Assembly (NCBI GenBank): GCA_002415135.1
Contig: DIBY01000025.1
Span: 124,001-188,000 of the forward strand
Length of the DNA: 64,000 nucleotides
DNA from: Flavobacteriales bacterium UBA5040
GTDB taxonomy: Bacteria > Bacteroidota > Bacteroidia > Flavobacteriales > Weeksellaceae
Direction: 5' to 3'
The notes under the pieces were generated by a model that was given only the letters and a program-made list of their open reading frames with translations, did no database searches and had not been told where the DNA came from. The translations under genes and the position numbers were made by a program. Shown here piece after piece: positions 34,918 through 44,729 of this stretch (position 1 is its first letter; each line of letters opens with the position of its first letter).

Positions 34918-35997
34918 TTAAGAATATTGTTTGTTGTAATATTTTTGATAGTCGCCACTGGTTACATTCTCTAACCACTCTTTATTTTCCAAGAACCAAT
35001 CAATTGTTTTGCTTAATCCCTGTTCGAAAGTTACACTTGGCATCCAACCTAATTCTTTGTTAAGTTTCGTAGCATCGATGGCGTAACGTAAATCGTGTCC
35101 GGGTCTGTCTTTCACATACGTGATTAATTTTTCAGAATGACCTTCAGGGTTTTCTAATTTTTCATCCATTTGTTTGATGAGTTCTTTCACCAAATCGATG
35201 TTTTTCCATTCATTGAATCCACCAATATTATAAGTCTCACCCGTTTTTGCTTCATAAAATATTTGATGAATTGCTTTGGCGTGATCAATTACATATAACC
35301 AATCTCTCGTATACTTTCCATCTCCATAAATAGGAAGCGGCTTTCCATTTAAAATATTAGAAATGCACAATGGAATTAATTTTTCCGGGAAATGATTCGG
35401 TCCATAATTATTAGAACAGTTTGAAATAATAAACGGCATTCCATAGGTGTTTCCGTACGCTCTAACCAAATGATCAGAGGCTGCTTTACTCGCAGAATAA
35501 GGCGATTTCGGATCGTAAGCAGTGTCTTCTAAAAAGAAACCTGTTTCGCCTAGACTACCATAAACCTCATCAGTTGATACATGATAGAATAAATTGTTTC
35601 TTTTTTCATCTGGAAAATTTCCGTGTTGATGATCTGGATTTAACGTCCAGAATTCTCTGGCTAAATTTAAAAGGTTTGCAGTTCCATTTACATTCGTATT
35701 AATGAAAGCACTCGGATCTTCAATACTTCGATCTACATGACTTTCGGCAGCTAAATGAATAATCGCATCTGGGTTGTATTTTTCAAAAACTCTTCTCAAT
35801 TCGTCAACATTGGTAATATCTGCTTTTTCGAAAACGTAATTGGGTTCGTTTTCAATGTCTTTTAAATTCTCCAGATTCCCGGCATAAGTTAAAGCATCCA
35901 AATTGATGATCATACTTTCTGGATGATTCTTTACAAATTCACGAACCACGTGAGAACCTATAAAACCAGCTCCACCGGTGATGATTATATTTTTCAT
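34918..35997 (-). CDS. rfbB: dTDP-glucose 4,6-dehydratase
   Basis: RmlB/RfbB turns dTDP-glucose into dTDP-4-keto-6-deoxyglucose. The 359-residue short-chain dehydrogenase has [11 protein letters not shown] (NAD loop) at the N-terminus, [10 protein letters not shown] (Thr-Asp-Glu catalytic triplet) and the YSASKAASD Tyr-x-x-x-Lys motif, then [14 protein letters not shown]. It lies between rfbC and rfbA. The reductase rfbD that would complete dTDP-L-rhamnose is not in the window. Confidence 0.96.
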   Translation of the reverse strand: MKNIIITGGAGFIGSHVVREFVKNHPESMIINLDALTYAGNLENLKDIENEPNYVFEKADITNVDELRRVFEKYNPDAIIHLAAESHVDRSIEDPSAFINTNVNGTANLLNLAREFWTLNPDHQHGNFPDEKRNNLFYHVSTDEVYGSLGETGFFLEDTAYDPKSPYSASKAASDHLVRAYGNTYGMPFIISNCSNNYGPNHFPEKLIPLCISNILNGKPLPIYGDGKYTRDWLYVIDHAKAIHQIFYEAKTGETYNIGGFNEWKNIDLVKELIKQMDEKLENPEGHSEKLITYVKDRPGHDLRYAIDATKLNKELGWMPSVTFEQGLSKTIDWFLENKEWLENVTSGDYQKYYNKQYS

Positions 35998-36009
35998 ATT
36001 TATTCTTTT

Positions 36010-36555
36010 CTAAAAATTACCTTGTGCAAAGGTAGGTTGAATTTCATCTTTCGCTGAAAGAAGAACATCGGCTGCTGGTAACTTCCAATCAATAGTCAAC
36101 TCTTCGTCATTCCACAAAACTCCGCCTTCCGATTCTTTGTTGTAAAAGTTATCACATTTATAAGCGAAAATGGCGGTTTCCGATAACACCGAAAACCCGT
36201 GCCCGAAACCACGAGGAACATAAAATTGCAATTTATTTTCGCCTGAAAGTTCAACCCCAAACCATTTTCCAAAAGTTGGTGACTCTTTTCTTAAATCAAT
36301 CGCAACATCCCAAACTTTACCTTCTAAACAAGAAACCAATTTGGCTTGTGCATGTTCCCGTTTTTGTAAATGCAGTCCTCGTAAAACTCCATAGGACGAT
36401 TTTGAAACATTATCCTGAACAAAATGGCCATTCAAACCAGTTAACTCTTCAAATTTTTGTTCGTTGAACTTTTCATAGAAATAGCCACGATCGTCTTCGA
36501 AAATGGTTGGCTCTATGATGTAACAGTCTTTGAGTGGGGTTTGTTTAATTTTCAT
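36010..36555 (-). CDS. rfbC: dTDP-4-dehydrorhamnose 3,5-epimerase
   Basis: RmlC/RfbC epimerises C3 and C5 of dTDP-4-keto-6-deoxyglucose. The 181-residue cupin has GVLRGLHLQ (catalytic His), WDVAIDLRKESPTFGKW and YVPRGFGHGFSVL, all family hallmarks. It is the first of the three rfb genes in the order C-B-A. With B it yields dTDP-4-keto-L-rhamnose; the final reductase must come from elsewhere. Confidence 0.95.
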   Translation of the reverse strand: MKIKQTPLKDCYIIEPTIFEDDRGYFYEKFNEQKFEELTGLNGHFVQDNVSKSSYGVLRGLHLQKREHAQAKLVSCLEGKVWDVAIDLRKESPTFGKWFGVELSGENKLQFYVPRGFGHGFSVLSETAIFAYKCDNFYNKESEGGVLWNDEELTIDWKLPAADVLLSAKDEIQPTFAQGNF

Positions 36556-36564
36556 TAAAAAATT

Positions 36565-37563
36565 TTATTTAGAAAGTGAAAGTTGCTTTTTAAGAGTTAG
36601 CTTAATACCTAAATAGAGCAGAATTGTCGGAAGAGCAATGATTATGAAGCTTACCCAATCTGACCAATCCGCAAAAATCACTATCGCATTAATTACCAAC
36701 TGAGCTACAGCATACATCACACTCACAGTAAGGTGCGAAATTTTCTTATCATTTGCAAATAGCTGGTAAAGATGTCGGCGATGTGCATCGAAAATATTTT
36801 CCTTTAATCTCAATCTTTCAATGATGGTTAAAATAGTTTCTGCTCCATACACCATTAAGAAAAGAATCCACTTTATTTGCCCAGTTTTAAACATCAAAAG
36901 TGATAAAAGTGCGATAATCCAAAATCCAATTCCCATACTTCCAATATCACCCAGAAAACATTTTGCTCTTTTTCGAAAATTAAAAAACAAGAAAACGACA
37001 GAGGCAAGCAACGGATAAATGATGAAATCAGCATCAACAAATTCGATTGTATTTTGATTAATGTACAAAAGCGAACACAACAACACTAAACTGTAAAGTC
37101 CCGACATTCCGTTAATTCCATCCATAAAATTATAAGCATTTAGAATACCAATAATTAAAACGTAACACATGGGAATCCCCCACCAAGGTAACAACTGAAA
37201 AGCATTTAAAAAATAAAGTAATAAGGTCACTGAAACAAAATGAAATATTAATCGAATCTTGCTCGACAAGTCGATCATATCATCAATAAAGCTAATGAGG
37301 CAGATGGTCAATAAGCCAGCACCAAATATCCAGAAATTTGGCTCCGCTGAATTATTCAGTGAAAATCCATAATTCTTAAAAACCACTTCGTAACCCAAAA
37401 AAAATAAGAAAGCAATAGGGAATATTATGCCTCCACCACGAAGCGTAATTTCGGTGTGTGCACTTCTATGATTTGGTTTATCAATAATATTATACTTATC
37501 GGCTATTTTAAAATAGCTTAGCATCAGTATAAAAAAAGCTAAAATGATGATTAGGTATTCCAT
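36565..37563 (-). CDS. WbpL/WecA-type undecaprenyl-phosphate N-acetylhexosamine-1-phosphate transferase
   Basis: A 332-residue integral membrane protein with about ten helices, of the MraY/WecA superfamily. It starts an oligosaccharide by moving an aminosugar-1-phosphate from UDP to undecaprenyl phosphate. Key cytosolic motifs are SFIDDMIDLS (Asp-Asp), YNFMDGINGMSG and LGDIGSMGIGFWI, plus a basic C-terminal DAHRRHLYQL (His-x-x-x-His). The neighbouring NAD-dependent reductase starts at 37564, right at this gene's start; such pairs (WbpV-WbpL in Pseudomonas) act on D-QuiNAc or D-FucNAc. It is one of two initiating transferases in the locus. Confidence 0.88.
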   Translation of the reverse strand: MEYLIIILAFFILMLSYFKIADKYNIIDKPNHRSAHTEITLRGGGIIFPIAFLFFLGYEVVFKNYGFSLNNSAEPNFWIFGAGLLTICLISFIDDMIDLSSKIRLIFHFVSVTLLLYFLNAFQLLPWWGIPMCYVLIIGILNAYNFMDGINGMSGLYSLVLLCSLLYINQNTIEFVDADFIIYPLLASVVFLFFNFRKRAKCFLGDIGSMGIGFWIIALLSLLMFKTGQIKWILFLMVYGAETILTIIERLRLKENIFDAHRRHLYQLFANDKKISHLTVSVMYAVAQLVINAIVIFADWSDWVSFIIIALPTILLYLGIKLTLKKQLSLSK

Positions 37564-38460
37564 TTACTTTTGAAAACTTTTAATTGTTTTTTCGAGACCT
37601 TGCTTTGCCGTGACAGGCAATCTTGAAAGTCCTAAAGCCATTTTTATTTTAGTGTTCGACACCATATAACTTTCTGTCAATTTTTTTAATCGTTCTGAAT
37701 TTAATGGTAATCTAAAAAAGTCACCAGCTCTTGCAATACCTGAAATGAAATTGGAATTCAATTTCCATAGCTTCTCTTTTTTTCCACTAACATTAGCAAT
37801 AATTTGAACTAAATGATTGGTAGAAATATGTTCATCATCTGCAAAATTATAAATTCCTGAACTAATTTGGGGAGTTTCAAGCATCTTTAAAATTAAAAAA
37901 TTAAGATTATCAATACTTAAAAAAGATCTTTGGTTTTCAAAAGAAGCTAAAGGCCAAGGAAGACCTTTTTCGACCACTTTATATAACAAATTCAGATTTC
38001 CCTTATTTTCTGGACCATGTATCATACATGGTCTAACAATAAAAAGTCTTTTCCGGGCTGGTAAAATTTGTTTTAATAAAAAAATCTCTGCTTCTAATTT
38101 TGATTTGCCATAAGGTGTATGAGGATTGGCTTGATAATCTTCTTCAAGAATACCATCTATACTATCAGCAGCAGCTTTCACAGAACTGAAGTAGAAAAAA
38201 TCTCTAATATCTGTCGCCAAGAAACGATTAAAGAGCGTGATTGTTAAATCCCTATTGATTGAAAAGTAGGATTCAGCATCAGCTGTATTGCTGGTATCAT
38301 GAGCCTTTCCCGCTAAATGAATAATTGCATCCGCGTTGTTATCTAGAATCCAGCTTTCATTTCGTAGTGACAAAGCATCAATAACATTGCCTTGATCGAT
38401 CAGATATTTTGATAAATTTTGACCGACGAAACCCGAACCACCAGTGATGATAATTTTCAT
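37564..38460 (-). CDS. NAD-dependent sugar epimerase/reductase (WbpV-like)
   Basis: A 298-residue short-chain dehydrogenase. It has GGSGFVGQNLS at the N-terminus, AIIHLAGKAHD, the FYFSSVKAAAD strand and the YGKSKLEAE Tyr-x-x-x-Lys motif. It is related to the 4-reductases that turn UDP-4-keto-6-deoxy-GlcNAc (made by WbpM-type dehydratases, as at 59286-61226) into UDP-D-QuiNAc or UDP-D-FucNAc. Its stop immediately precedes the WbpL-like gene. It could instead act on the L-sugar branch made by the FnlA-like enzyme. Stereochemistry cannot be read from the sequence. Confidence 0.8.
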   Translation of the reverse strand: MKIIITGGSGFVGQNLSKYLIDQGNVIDALSLRNESWILDNNADAIIHLAGKAHDTSNTADAESYFSINRDLTITLFNRFLATDIRDFFYFSSVKAAADSIDGILEEDYQANPHTPYGKSKLEAEIFLLKQILPARKRLFIVRPCMIHGPENKGNLNLLYKVVEKGLPWPLASFENQRSFLSIDNLNFLILKMLETPQISSGIYNFADDEHISTNHLVQIIANVSGKKEKLWKLNSNFISGIARAGDFFRLPLNSERLKKLTESYMVSNTKIKMALGLSRLPVTAKQGLEKTIKSFQK

Positions 38461-38486
38461 TTTTTAATGTTTAATCTCTATCAAAT

Positions 38487-39743
38487 TTAATTAATCTGAC
38501 TTTTCTGCAATTGAATTTTAACGGAAGGATCCAATTGTTTTTCGTTCAGAATTCGTTCTAAATTATCAATGCAGGTTGATAATTGATAATTTTGCTGAAA
38601 GAAGTTTCTGCTATTAATTCCCATTTGCTCTAACTCGGAAGATGGTAAATCAGACATTTTTAATATTGTTTTGGCTAACTGTTTAGCATTCCCAGCAGAA
38701 ACGGCTAAACCGCACTTGGCCTCCTCAATAATCTCTGCACCTTCGCCATTGAGCATAGCAACAATAGGTTTTGAAGCACTCATGTATGCTTGAACTTTTG
38801 CAGGAACGGTGAGGTTAAAAATTGTATCATTCTTTAAACTAACCAGCATCACATCTGCTTTATCAAAGAAACTGGCCATTGCTTCTACAGGAAAACGTCC
38901 AACGGTGATTACTGTATTTTCCAAACCATGTTTCTGTATAACATCCTGAACATAGGTCATTTTTCTTCCGTCACCTACGATAATAAATTTAATTTCGCCG
39001 TGATTTTTCAATTCTAAAGCAGCATCCATTATCGCTTCCAGATCTTGAGCCTCACCAACATTTCCGGCGAACATCACCTTAAATCCCAATGGTAATGTTG
39101 GAACAAGATAATTTTTATCTCCTTCGGAGATGGCGTCTTCTGCCCAGTTTGGAAAATATTCAAGCTTTTCTTCAAAATCACCCTTCTCTAAAATTGACTT
39201 TTTAAAGCCTTTTGAAGTAATGAGTATTTTCTCTGAATTCTTATAAAAACGGATAACCATATTTTTAAAAAATTCCAGAACAAATTTATTTTTAACTCCA
39301 CCTGCAATTTCTAAACTTTCAGGCCAAAGATCCATCACCCAGAAATAAACTGGAACATTTTGCAACTTCTTTAATAGGAGTGCCGGATAAAACTGAGTAA
39401 TTGGTGATGGCTCATGGACAAGCACCGCATCATATTTATTGCTGAAATTCAGAAAAAACGCTTTTAGGGATGCAAAAAAGGCAAAGCTAAAATAATTTAA
39501 AAACAACCGTACTCCACCTCCTTTACCTCGTAAAAGCAATAACGATCGAATGACTTTCACGCCATTAATTACCTGCTTTCGATTTTTAAAAATACCATAT
39601 CCTTCAAACAGTTTACCTTCAGGATAGTTTGGCAATCCGGTTAATACGGTAACATCGTGTCCTCTTTTCTGGAGTTCGAAAGAAAGATCGTTACTTTTAA
39701 AATTTTCAGGAAAATAATATTGAGTTACAATTAAAATCTTCAT
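38487..39743 (-). CDS. WbuB-like glycosyltransferase (GT4 fold)
   Basis: A 418-residue GT-B glycosyltransferase. The N-terminus MKILIVTQYYFPE with LQKRGHDVTVLTGLPNYPEG is typical of WbuB, the presumed L-FucNAc/L-QuiNAc transferase found beside fnlABC in other O-antigen loci. The nucleotide-binding half has MFAGNVGEAQDLEAIMDAA and AYMSASKPIVAMLNGEGAEII. Its ATG shares a base with the stop of the 2-epimerase gene (39743), so the two are translationally coupled. This supports transfer of the sugar that epimerase makes. Confidence 0.85.
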   Translation of the reverse strand: MKILIVTQYYFPENFKSNDLSFELQKRGHDVTVLTGLPNYPEGKLFEGYGIFKNRKQVINGVKVIRSLLLLRGKGGGVRLFLNYFSFAFFASLKAFFLNFSNKYDAVLVHEPSPITQFYPALLLKKLQNVPVYFWVMDLWPESLEIAGGVKNKFVLEFFKNMVIRFYKNSEKILITSKGFKKSILEKGDFEEKLEYFPNWAEDAISEGDKNYLVPTLPLGFKVMFAGNVGEAQDLEAIMDAALELKNHGEIKFIIVGDGRKMTYVQDVIQKHGLENTVITVGRFPVEAMASFFDKADVMLVSLKNDTIFNLTVPAKVQAYMSASKPIVAMLNGEGAEIIEEAKCGLAVSAGNAKQLAKTILKMSDLPSSELEQMGINSRNFFQQNYQLSTCIDNLERILNEKQLDPSVKIQLQKSQIN

Positions 39744-40876
39744 TATTTACTCCAAACCACTCTATTGACATAATCAGTGTAGCTCAAAATAATGCGAACC
39801 ACTTTTTCGGAAACATTAGGCATTGAATAATCCGAAACATATCGGTAATTTCTTTCTGCTCCAACTTTCTGCTGTTGCAGCTGCGTTAATCCCTGCATGA
39901 TCCTTTCAGGTGAAAGACCTACCATCATTACACTTGCTTCTTCCATAGCTTCAGGCCTTTCGTGCGCATCTCGAATATTTAAAGCGCGGAAATTAAGAAT
40001 TGAACTTTCTTCAGATATGGTCCCTGAATCAGACAAAACAGCACAGCTTCGCATTTGTAACGCATTGTAGTCATGAAATCCAAGAGGTTTTAAAAACTGG
40101 ACCTCAGGACGAACAACGACTTTCATTTTATCGATCATATTTCGAGTTCGGGGATGGGTAGAAACGATGATTGGATAACCAAATTTTTCTGCAATCGCAT
40201 TAAGACTTTCAATTAATCCGTTAAAGTTTTTTTCAGAATTTATATTTTCTTCCCGATGAGAACTGACCACAAAATACTTCCCTTCTTCAATATTCAATCT
40301 CGATAAAACATCAGATTTTTTGATTTCGGGTAAATAATGATTTAAAACTTCAAACATTGGAGAACCGGTTTTAATGATTCTGTCTGCTGGAAGTCCTTCT
40401 CTTAAAAGATATTCACGGGCAATATCACTGTAAGTTAAGTTCACGTCGGAAGTGTGATCTACAATTTTTCGGTTGGTTTCTTCTGGAACTCTTTGGTCAA
40501 AGCATCGATTTCCAGCTTCCATGTGAAAAATTGGTATTTGTCTTTTCTTCGCCGGAATTGCGCAAAGACAAGAGTTGGTATCTCCTAAAACCAAAAATGC
40601 TTCCGGTTGCAATTCTTCTAAAAGTGGATCTATTTTGATTAAAATATTTCCAACAGTTTCCGTCGCAGTTTTCCCTGCGGCTTCTAAGAAATAATCTGGT
40701 TTTCTTAAACCTAAATCTTCAAAAAAAATTTGGTTTAGTTCGTAGTCATAGTTTTGACCAGTATGAACGATGGTATGTTCAATTGCTTCGGAGTTGTCAA
40801 GTGCGGTAAGAACCCTTGCTAATCTAATTATTTCCGGACGAGTTCCTACGACCGTCATTACTTTCAGTTTCTTCAT
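39743..40876 (-). CDS. UDP-N-acetylglucosamine 2-epimerase family (FnlC/WbjD/CapG-like)
   Basis: A 377-residue GT-B-fold epimerase. Hallmarks are VVGTRPEIIRLARVL, HTGQNYDYELNQIFFEDL, VLGDTNSCLCA, HMEAGNRCFDQRVPEETNRKIVDH, SSHREENI and SDSGTISEESS. In the UDP-L-FucNAc pathway FnlC/WbjD inverts C2 of UDP-L-PneNAc. As the only 2-epimerase in the locus it might otherwise serve the diamino-uronic acid branch (the WbpI role). The reading frame overlaps the upstream membrane protein gene by 53 bases; an internal ATG at 40858 would shorten the overlap to 35. Confidence 0.9.
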   Translation of the reverse strand: MKKLKVMTVVGTRPEIIRLARVLTALDNSEAIEHTIVHTGQNYDYELNQIFFEDLGLRKPDYFLEAAGKTATETVGNILIKIDPLLEELQPEAFLVLGDTNSCLCAIPAKKRQIPIFHMEAGNRCFDQRVPEETNRKIVDHTSDVNLTYSDIAREYLLREGLPADRIIKTGSPMFEVLNHYLPEIKKSDVLSRLNIEEGKYFVVSSHREENINSEKNFNGLIESLNAIAEKFGYPIIVSTHPRTRNMIDKMKVVVRPEVQFLKPLGFHDYNALQMRSCAVLSDSGTISEESSILNFRALNIRDAHERPEAMEEASVMMVGLSPERIMQGLTQLQQQKVGAERNYRYVSDYSMPNVSEKVVRIILSYTDYVNRVVWSK

Positions 40877-42056
40877 TTATTCTATTTAAACTAATGCCTA
40901 TTATGATGCTGCTAAAATACAAAAATTCTGGGACAGAATATAGGGCATAAGAAGTGAATGATAATACCAAATATTGTAGGAATATGGTGAAAAATAGAAT
41001 GTGATAATAATTACTGATTTTAAAAGTGAATTTCTGCAAATTTTTAAAAACAGGAATGAATTTTAATAAGTAAATCACAAAGCCTAAAAGTCCGGTCGCC
41101 ATCAATAATTCTAGAAACAGATTGTGTGGGTACATTCCGTCCTCGTAATGCGTTCGCCCACCAAACAATGGATTGGCGTTAAAAATCTCTATCGAACGTT
41201 CAAAAAGTGGAGTTCTTAAACTGTTATCGCCTTTAAAAAGCCAATTATAAGTTCGGTCAACAAACATCATTTCATACTGATCATTTTTCCCAAAATAGTA
41301 GATACCCATGATAGCTACTGCAAGTAAAGACAGAAAAATCGCAAATAATTTGATATTTTTTTTGATCATTAATAAATACGGAATGACCACCATGATAGCG
41401 AGAAATGGACTTCTGGCTCCCGCAATAACGACTGTGGAAATACCTAGAATAAATCCGCCGATCAACAAATAAAGCGGAATCTTATGTGATTTAAATAAAA
41501 GATAAAAGAGAGAGAGTAAAGCCATGGAAGTACCCAGATGACCATAAGAAATATAATAAATACTAAAAATAAATCTTCGGCTTAAACCATGGGGCATGAC
41601 CAAAGCATAAATGAAGTTGAGGGATAGCATCAGCAGTAAAGTATAGAAAAAACCTTTCGCAACTTGCGACAGATCAACATTTCTATAATTAATAAATAAC
41701 AATGCAACAGACGGAATCCACGCTATGAGAATGATGCGAATATAAATTTCTAAAAAAGTTTGGCTAAATATCGGATCGTACGCATCAGTGCTAAAACTGA
41801 TATAATTTTTTACAAAATAAAGCAGCCAGAAAAAACTTATTGAAATTACGGCTATATTTTTTAATTTTTGAAAGCTGAAATTTCTATAAATAATATACAG
41901 CGAAAAGAAAAAAACAAGCATTCGGTAAGGAACCGAAAATATTTTAGAATCTGCAATACCTAGCGGTACCGCAAAACTACTGCTCACCGTATACCCCACT
42001 ACAATAACTAATAAGTACCAAACTTCAACACTATTTTTTTTAATCAAATTCATCAT
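40824..42056 (-). CDS. O-antigen polymerase/ligase-like membrane protein (Wzy/WaaL superfamily)
   Basis: A 410-residue membrane protein with 10-12 hydrophobic segments and a long periplasmic loop before the motif YPHNLFLELLMATG, the Wzy_C signature. Such proteins polymerise O-units or ligate glycan to lipid A core or protein. Its ATG overlaps the upstream capF-like stop (ATGA at 42053-42056) and its 3' end overlaps the 2-epimerase gene. A second protein of the same type is encoded at 49370-50530; which is polymerase and which ligase cannot be told. Confidence 0.83.
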   Translation of the reverse strand: MMNLIKKNSVEVWYLLVIVVGYTVSSSFAVPLGIADSKIFSVPYRMLVFFFSLYIIYRNFSFQKLKNIAVISISFFWLLYFVKNYISFSTDAYDPIFSQTFLEIYIRIILIAWIPSVALLFINYRNVDLSQVAKGFFYTLLLMLSLNFIYALVMPHGLSRRFIFSIYYISYGHLGTSMALLSLFYLLFKSHKIPLYLLIGGFILGISTVVIAGARSPFLAIMVVIPYLLMIKKNIKLFAIFLSLLAVAIMGIYYFGKNDQYEMMFVDRTYNWLFKGDNSLRTPLFERSIEIFNANPLFGGRTHYEDGMYPHNLFLELLMATGLLGFVIYLLKFIPVFKNLQKFTFKISNYYHILFFTIFLQYLVLSFTSYALYSVPEFLYFSSIIIGISLNRINEETESNDGRRNSSGNN

Positions 42057-43171
42057 ACTTCCACAAAATAAGTATCAGGGTCTTCCGAATTGTAGGCCTC
42101 ATTAATCCAGAATAAAGTTAATAATTCTTCGTCGCCGATATTTTTAATATTGTGGGTGTACCAAATCGGCATGTCTACATAAGCTGGTTCATTGCCATCC
42201 AGGTAAAAATCCAATACTTCTTCAGAATCAATTTTTCGTAACTGAATTAGGGCTTTACCCTTGATAACGGTAAATCGTTCTATTTTACGGGTATGAAAAT
42301 GATTACCTCTGGTAATTCCTGAAACAGTGCTAGAAAACGAACATTGCCCACCTATTCCCAATCGAATTACCTCTACAAATGCGCCCCTAGGATCAATATT
42401 TTGTATAAGTTTCACCGGATAATGGGTGGCAATATCGAAATAACATCGAAACGTATTGAACAGTTGATAATCAAAATTGGTTACAAGCTGCGGAACTTCA
42501 CCTCCTTCAAAATATAACTTTTTATAACGTTCTAATTTGCTTAATACCTCCGATACTTTTATCGAATTCGTAAATGGGATAGTATACAATTCTTCTGTTT
42601 TAGCATTCTGAATTTGATCAAGAATTTCCTTTACCAATTCGGCTACATAGATTAGTTTCACCTCACCATCCATATCGATAGACGGTTGCTCACCATGACT
42701 TAATTGGTGACAAAATGTTGCAATGAAAGAATTGTAATGTGGAAGTCCAAAAGGTCCAAAAACATTAGGAATAATCAATCCGCTAAATATTCCACCTGAA
42801 TTTCTGGCCCAATCTGCCAGTAGAGAACGTCCTTCTTTTTTGGATTTTCCATACAGATTATCTCTTTCTTCCTGAGATGAAGAGGAAAATAAAACGTGTG
42901 CTTTTGACGTAGTTCTTTCTAAAGAAGCCACCATTTTCTGCACCAATTCAATATTTTGGTGATACACCACTTCAGGATCGGGATGACGATTCATTGCAGC
43001 TAGGTGTACAATAACATCACACTGCTTCACAAATTCATCCAGAGCTTCTGGCTTTTCGAAATATTCTTTTTGAAAATCTATCCTCTGATATTCCTCGGGA
43101 TTCAAGCCCAAAGTATTATATAAATGGGAGCCAACAAAACCATGTTGACCCGTAATTCCTATTCGTTTCAT
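42053..43171 (-). CDS. CapF/FnlB/WbjC-like bifunctional C3-epimerase/C4-reductase
   Basis: A 372-residue two-domain enzyme, as in Staphylococcus CapF. Residues 1 to about 245 are a short-chain dehydrogenase (RIGITGQHGFVGSHL, VIVHLAAMNRH, NLYGKSKKEG). Residues about 250-372 are a cupin domain (RGNHFHTRKIERFTVIKGKA) with the metal-binding histidines and the late IWYTHNIKNIG. The enzyme epimerises C3 and reduces C4 in the route from UDP-4-keto-6-deoxy-L-hexosamine to the FnlC substrate. It lies between the FnlA-like gene (with one small cupin gene in between) and the Wzy-like gene. Confidence 0.92.
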   Translation of the reverse strand: MKRIGITGQHGFVGSHLYNTLGLNPEEYQRIDFQKEYFEKPEALDEFVKQCDVIVHLAAMNRHPDPEVVYHQNIELVQKMVASLERTTSKAHVLFSSSSQEERDNLYGKSKKEGRSLLADWARNSGGIFSGLIIPNVFGPFGLPHYNSFIATFCHQLSHGEQPSIDMDGEVKLIYVAELVKEILDQIQNAKTEELYTIPFTNSIKVSEVLSKLERYKKLYFEGGEVPQLVTNFDYQLFNTFRCYFDIATHYPVKLIQNIDPRGAFVEVIRLGIGGQCSFSSTVSGITRGNHFHTRKIERFTVIKGKALIQLRKIDSEEVLDFYLDGNEPAYVDMPIWYTHNIKNIGDEELLTLFWINEAYNSEDPDTYFVEV

Positions 43172-43183
43172 TTCTTCTTAATC

Positions 43184-43609
43184 TTAGTTGTCTGTAAAAT
43201 AATCACTTGGATATCTAAATTCATCCTGAAGCTCTCCCAACTGATAATCTGCAAAAAGTAACAACTTGGAGTCTTTCGCCAAACCCTGAATTGACGTAGC
43301 AAATCCCGCTGGAATATGTAGGACATCCAAAGTTTCGGCAGTCAATATAAATTTGAGTATTGGTAGGTTTTTCGAGGGATTTTCCCACTGATCGATCTCA
43401 ACCACTTTAATCTCAAAAGAACCTACAATTGCCGAGAACCAACGTTGCTCCACTCGATGTCCTTGCCAGGCCCGCTTAAATTCTAAACTTGCATTTTCAA
43501 TCGTATAAAATCTTTTAACACCAAAAGCACTAAAGTCATTATTAAAAGTCAAGGTTCCTCGCTCGTCTTGGTGACGATTTCCTTTAATGATAAGAGGTTG
43601 CAATAGCAT
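43184..43609 (-). CDS. RmlC-like cupin (WxcM/FdtA-like), role uncertain
   Basis: A 141-residue single-domain cupin. DERGTLTFNND, VKRFYTIEN, GHRVEQRWFSAIVGSFEIKV and LHIPAGFATSIQGL follow the layout of sugar-nucleotide 3,4-ketoisomerases and RmlC-like epimerases. The usual RGxHAH histidine triplet is reduced to RAWQGHRVEQRW. It sits between fnlA- and fnlB-like genes, the place where other loci carry a cupin such as WbuC, so it probably helps the same deoxyaminosugar route. Catalytic activity is not certain. Confidence 0.7.
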   Translation of the reverse strand: MLLQPLIIKGNRHQDERGTLTFNNDFSAFGVKRFYTIENASLEFKRAWQGHRVEQRWFSAIVGSFEIKVVEIDQWENPSKNLPILKFILTAETLDVLHIPAGFATSIQGLAKDSKLLLFADYQLGELQDEFRYPSDYFTDN

Positions 43610-43690
43610 GCCGTAGTTTTTATTTTTAAAAATGATTTTTTTAGGATAACTTAATTATTATTCAAACAGAGCCTGAAAAAACAATTATTT

Positions 43691-44728
43691 CTAAGGATAT
43701 TGCATCACATCTTCACCGAAAATTTCTTTGCGAATCAGCGGTAACGTTGAAACTAATGCTTTCAACCCTTCAACACCTTCTTGATTTGCGTTGTGAGAAT
43801 GATAATCTTCTATCACAGCGATATCTTGCTCTCCTTCCGAGAAATACTTGGCATAATTCAAATCTCTGTTATCTGCCGGAACTCTATAAAAATCACCCAT
43901 ATCTTCTGCCTTCATCATCTCTTCTCGGGTACAGAGCGTTTCGTATAATTTTTCTCCATGCCGAGTTCCAATTATTTTAATTGGCGTTTCTTTGCCAGAT
44001 AGTTCCATCAAAGCTCTTGCTAAATCACCAATCGTTCCTGCGGGTGCTTTGTTGACAAAAAGATCACCTGAATTCCCATTTTCAAAGGCAAATAAAACTA
44101 AATCAACGGCGTCTTCCAGTGACATGAAAAATCGGGACATGTTCGGATCAGTAATGGTAATTTCTTCTCCCTTTTGAATTTGATTTAAAAACAAAGGAAT
44201 TACCGAACCACGAGAAGCCATTACATTACCATAGCGCGTTAAACATACCGTAGTATCGCTCAAATTTCTAGCTTCCGCCACCGCTACTTTTTCCATCATA
44301 GCTTTAGAAATTCCCATCGCATTGATTGGATAAGCTGCTTTATCAGTACTTAAGCAAATCACTTTATTAACCTTATTGGAAGCCGCTGCACGAATTACAT
44401 TTTGAGTTCCTTCAACATTGGTTTTCACCGCTTGCATTGGAAAAAATTCACAAGAAGGAACTTGCTTTAAAGCTGCAGCATGAAAAACATAATCTACACC
44501 TCTGGTAGCAGGCTCTACACTGTTGTAATCTCTAACATCACCAATATAATATTTTATTTTATCGTTTTTATACAGGTTTCTCATATCATCCTGCTTCTTT
44601 TCATCTCTGGAAAAAATACGGATTTCTTTGAAGTGATCGGTCCCTAAAAATCTGTTAAGAACTGCGGTTCCGAAGGAACCTGTTCCGCCTGTAATCAAAA
44701 GGACTTTATCTTTAATTTTCATACTCAT
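43691..44728 (-). CDS. UDP-GlcNAc C4,6-dehydratase/C5-epimerase (FnlA/WbjB/CapE-like)
   Basis: A 345-residue soluble short-chain dehydrogenase that starts UDP-L-FucNAc (or L-QuiNAc/L-RhaNAc) synthesis. It carries LLITGGTGSFGTAVLNRFL, VFHAAALKQVPSCEFFP and LSTDKAAYPINAMGISKAMMEK, in which Met replaces the usual catalytic Tyr, as in the CapE/FlaA1 group. TRYGNVMASRGSVIPLF and GTRHGEKLYETL are further hallmarks. It is distinct from the membrane-bound WbpM-type dehydratase at 59286-61226. Two bases separate its start from the hisF-like stop. A second start, MKIKDKV, lies at 44722. Confidence 0.93.
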   Translation of the reverse strand: MSMKIKDKVLLITGGTGSFGTAVLNRFLGTDHFKEIRIFSRDEKKQDDMRNLYKNDKIKYYIGDVRDYNSVEPATRGVDYVFHAAALKQVPSCEFFPMQAVKTNVEGTQNVIRAAASNKVNKVICLSTDKAAYPINAMGISKAMMEKVAVAEARNLSDTTVCLTRYGNVMASRGSVIPLFLNQIQKGEEITITDPNMSRFFMSLEDAVDLVLFAFENGNSGDLFVNKAPAGTIGDLARALMELSGKETPIKIIGTRHGEKLYETLCTREEMMKAEDMGDFYRVPADNRDLNYAKYFSEGEQDIAVIEDYHSHNANQEGVEGLKALVSTLPLIRKEIFGEDVMQYP

Positions 44729-44729
44729 C

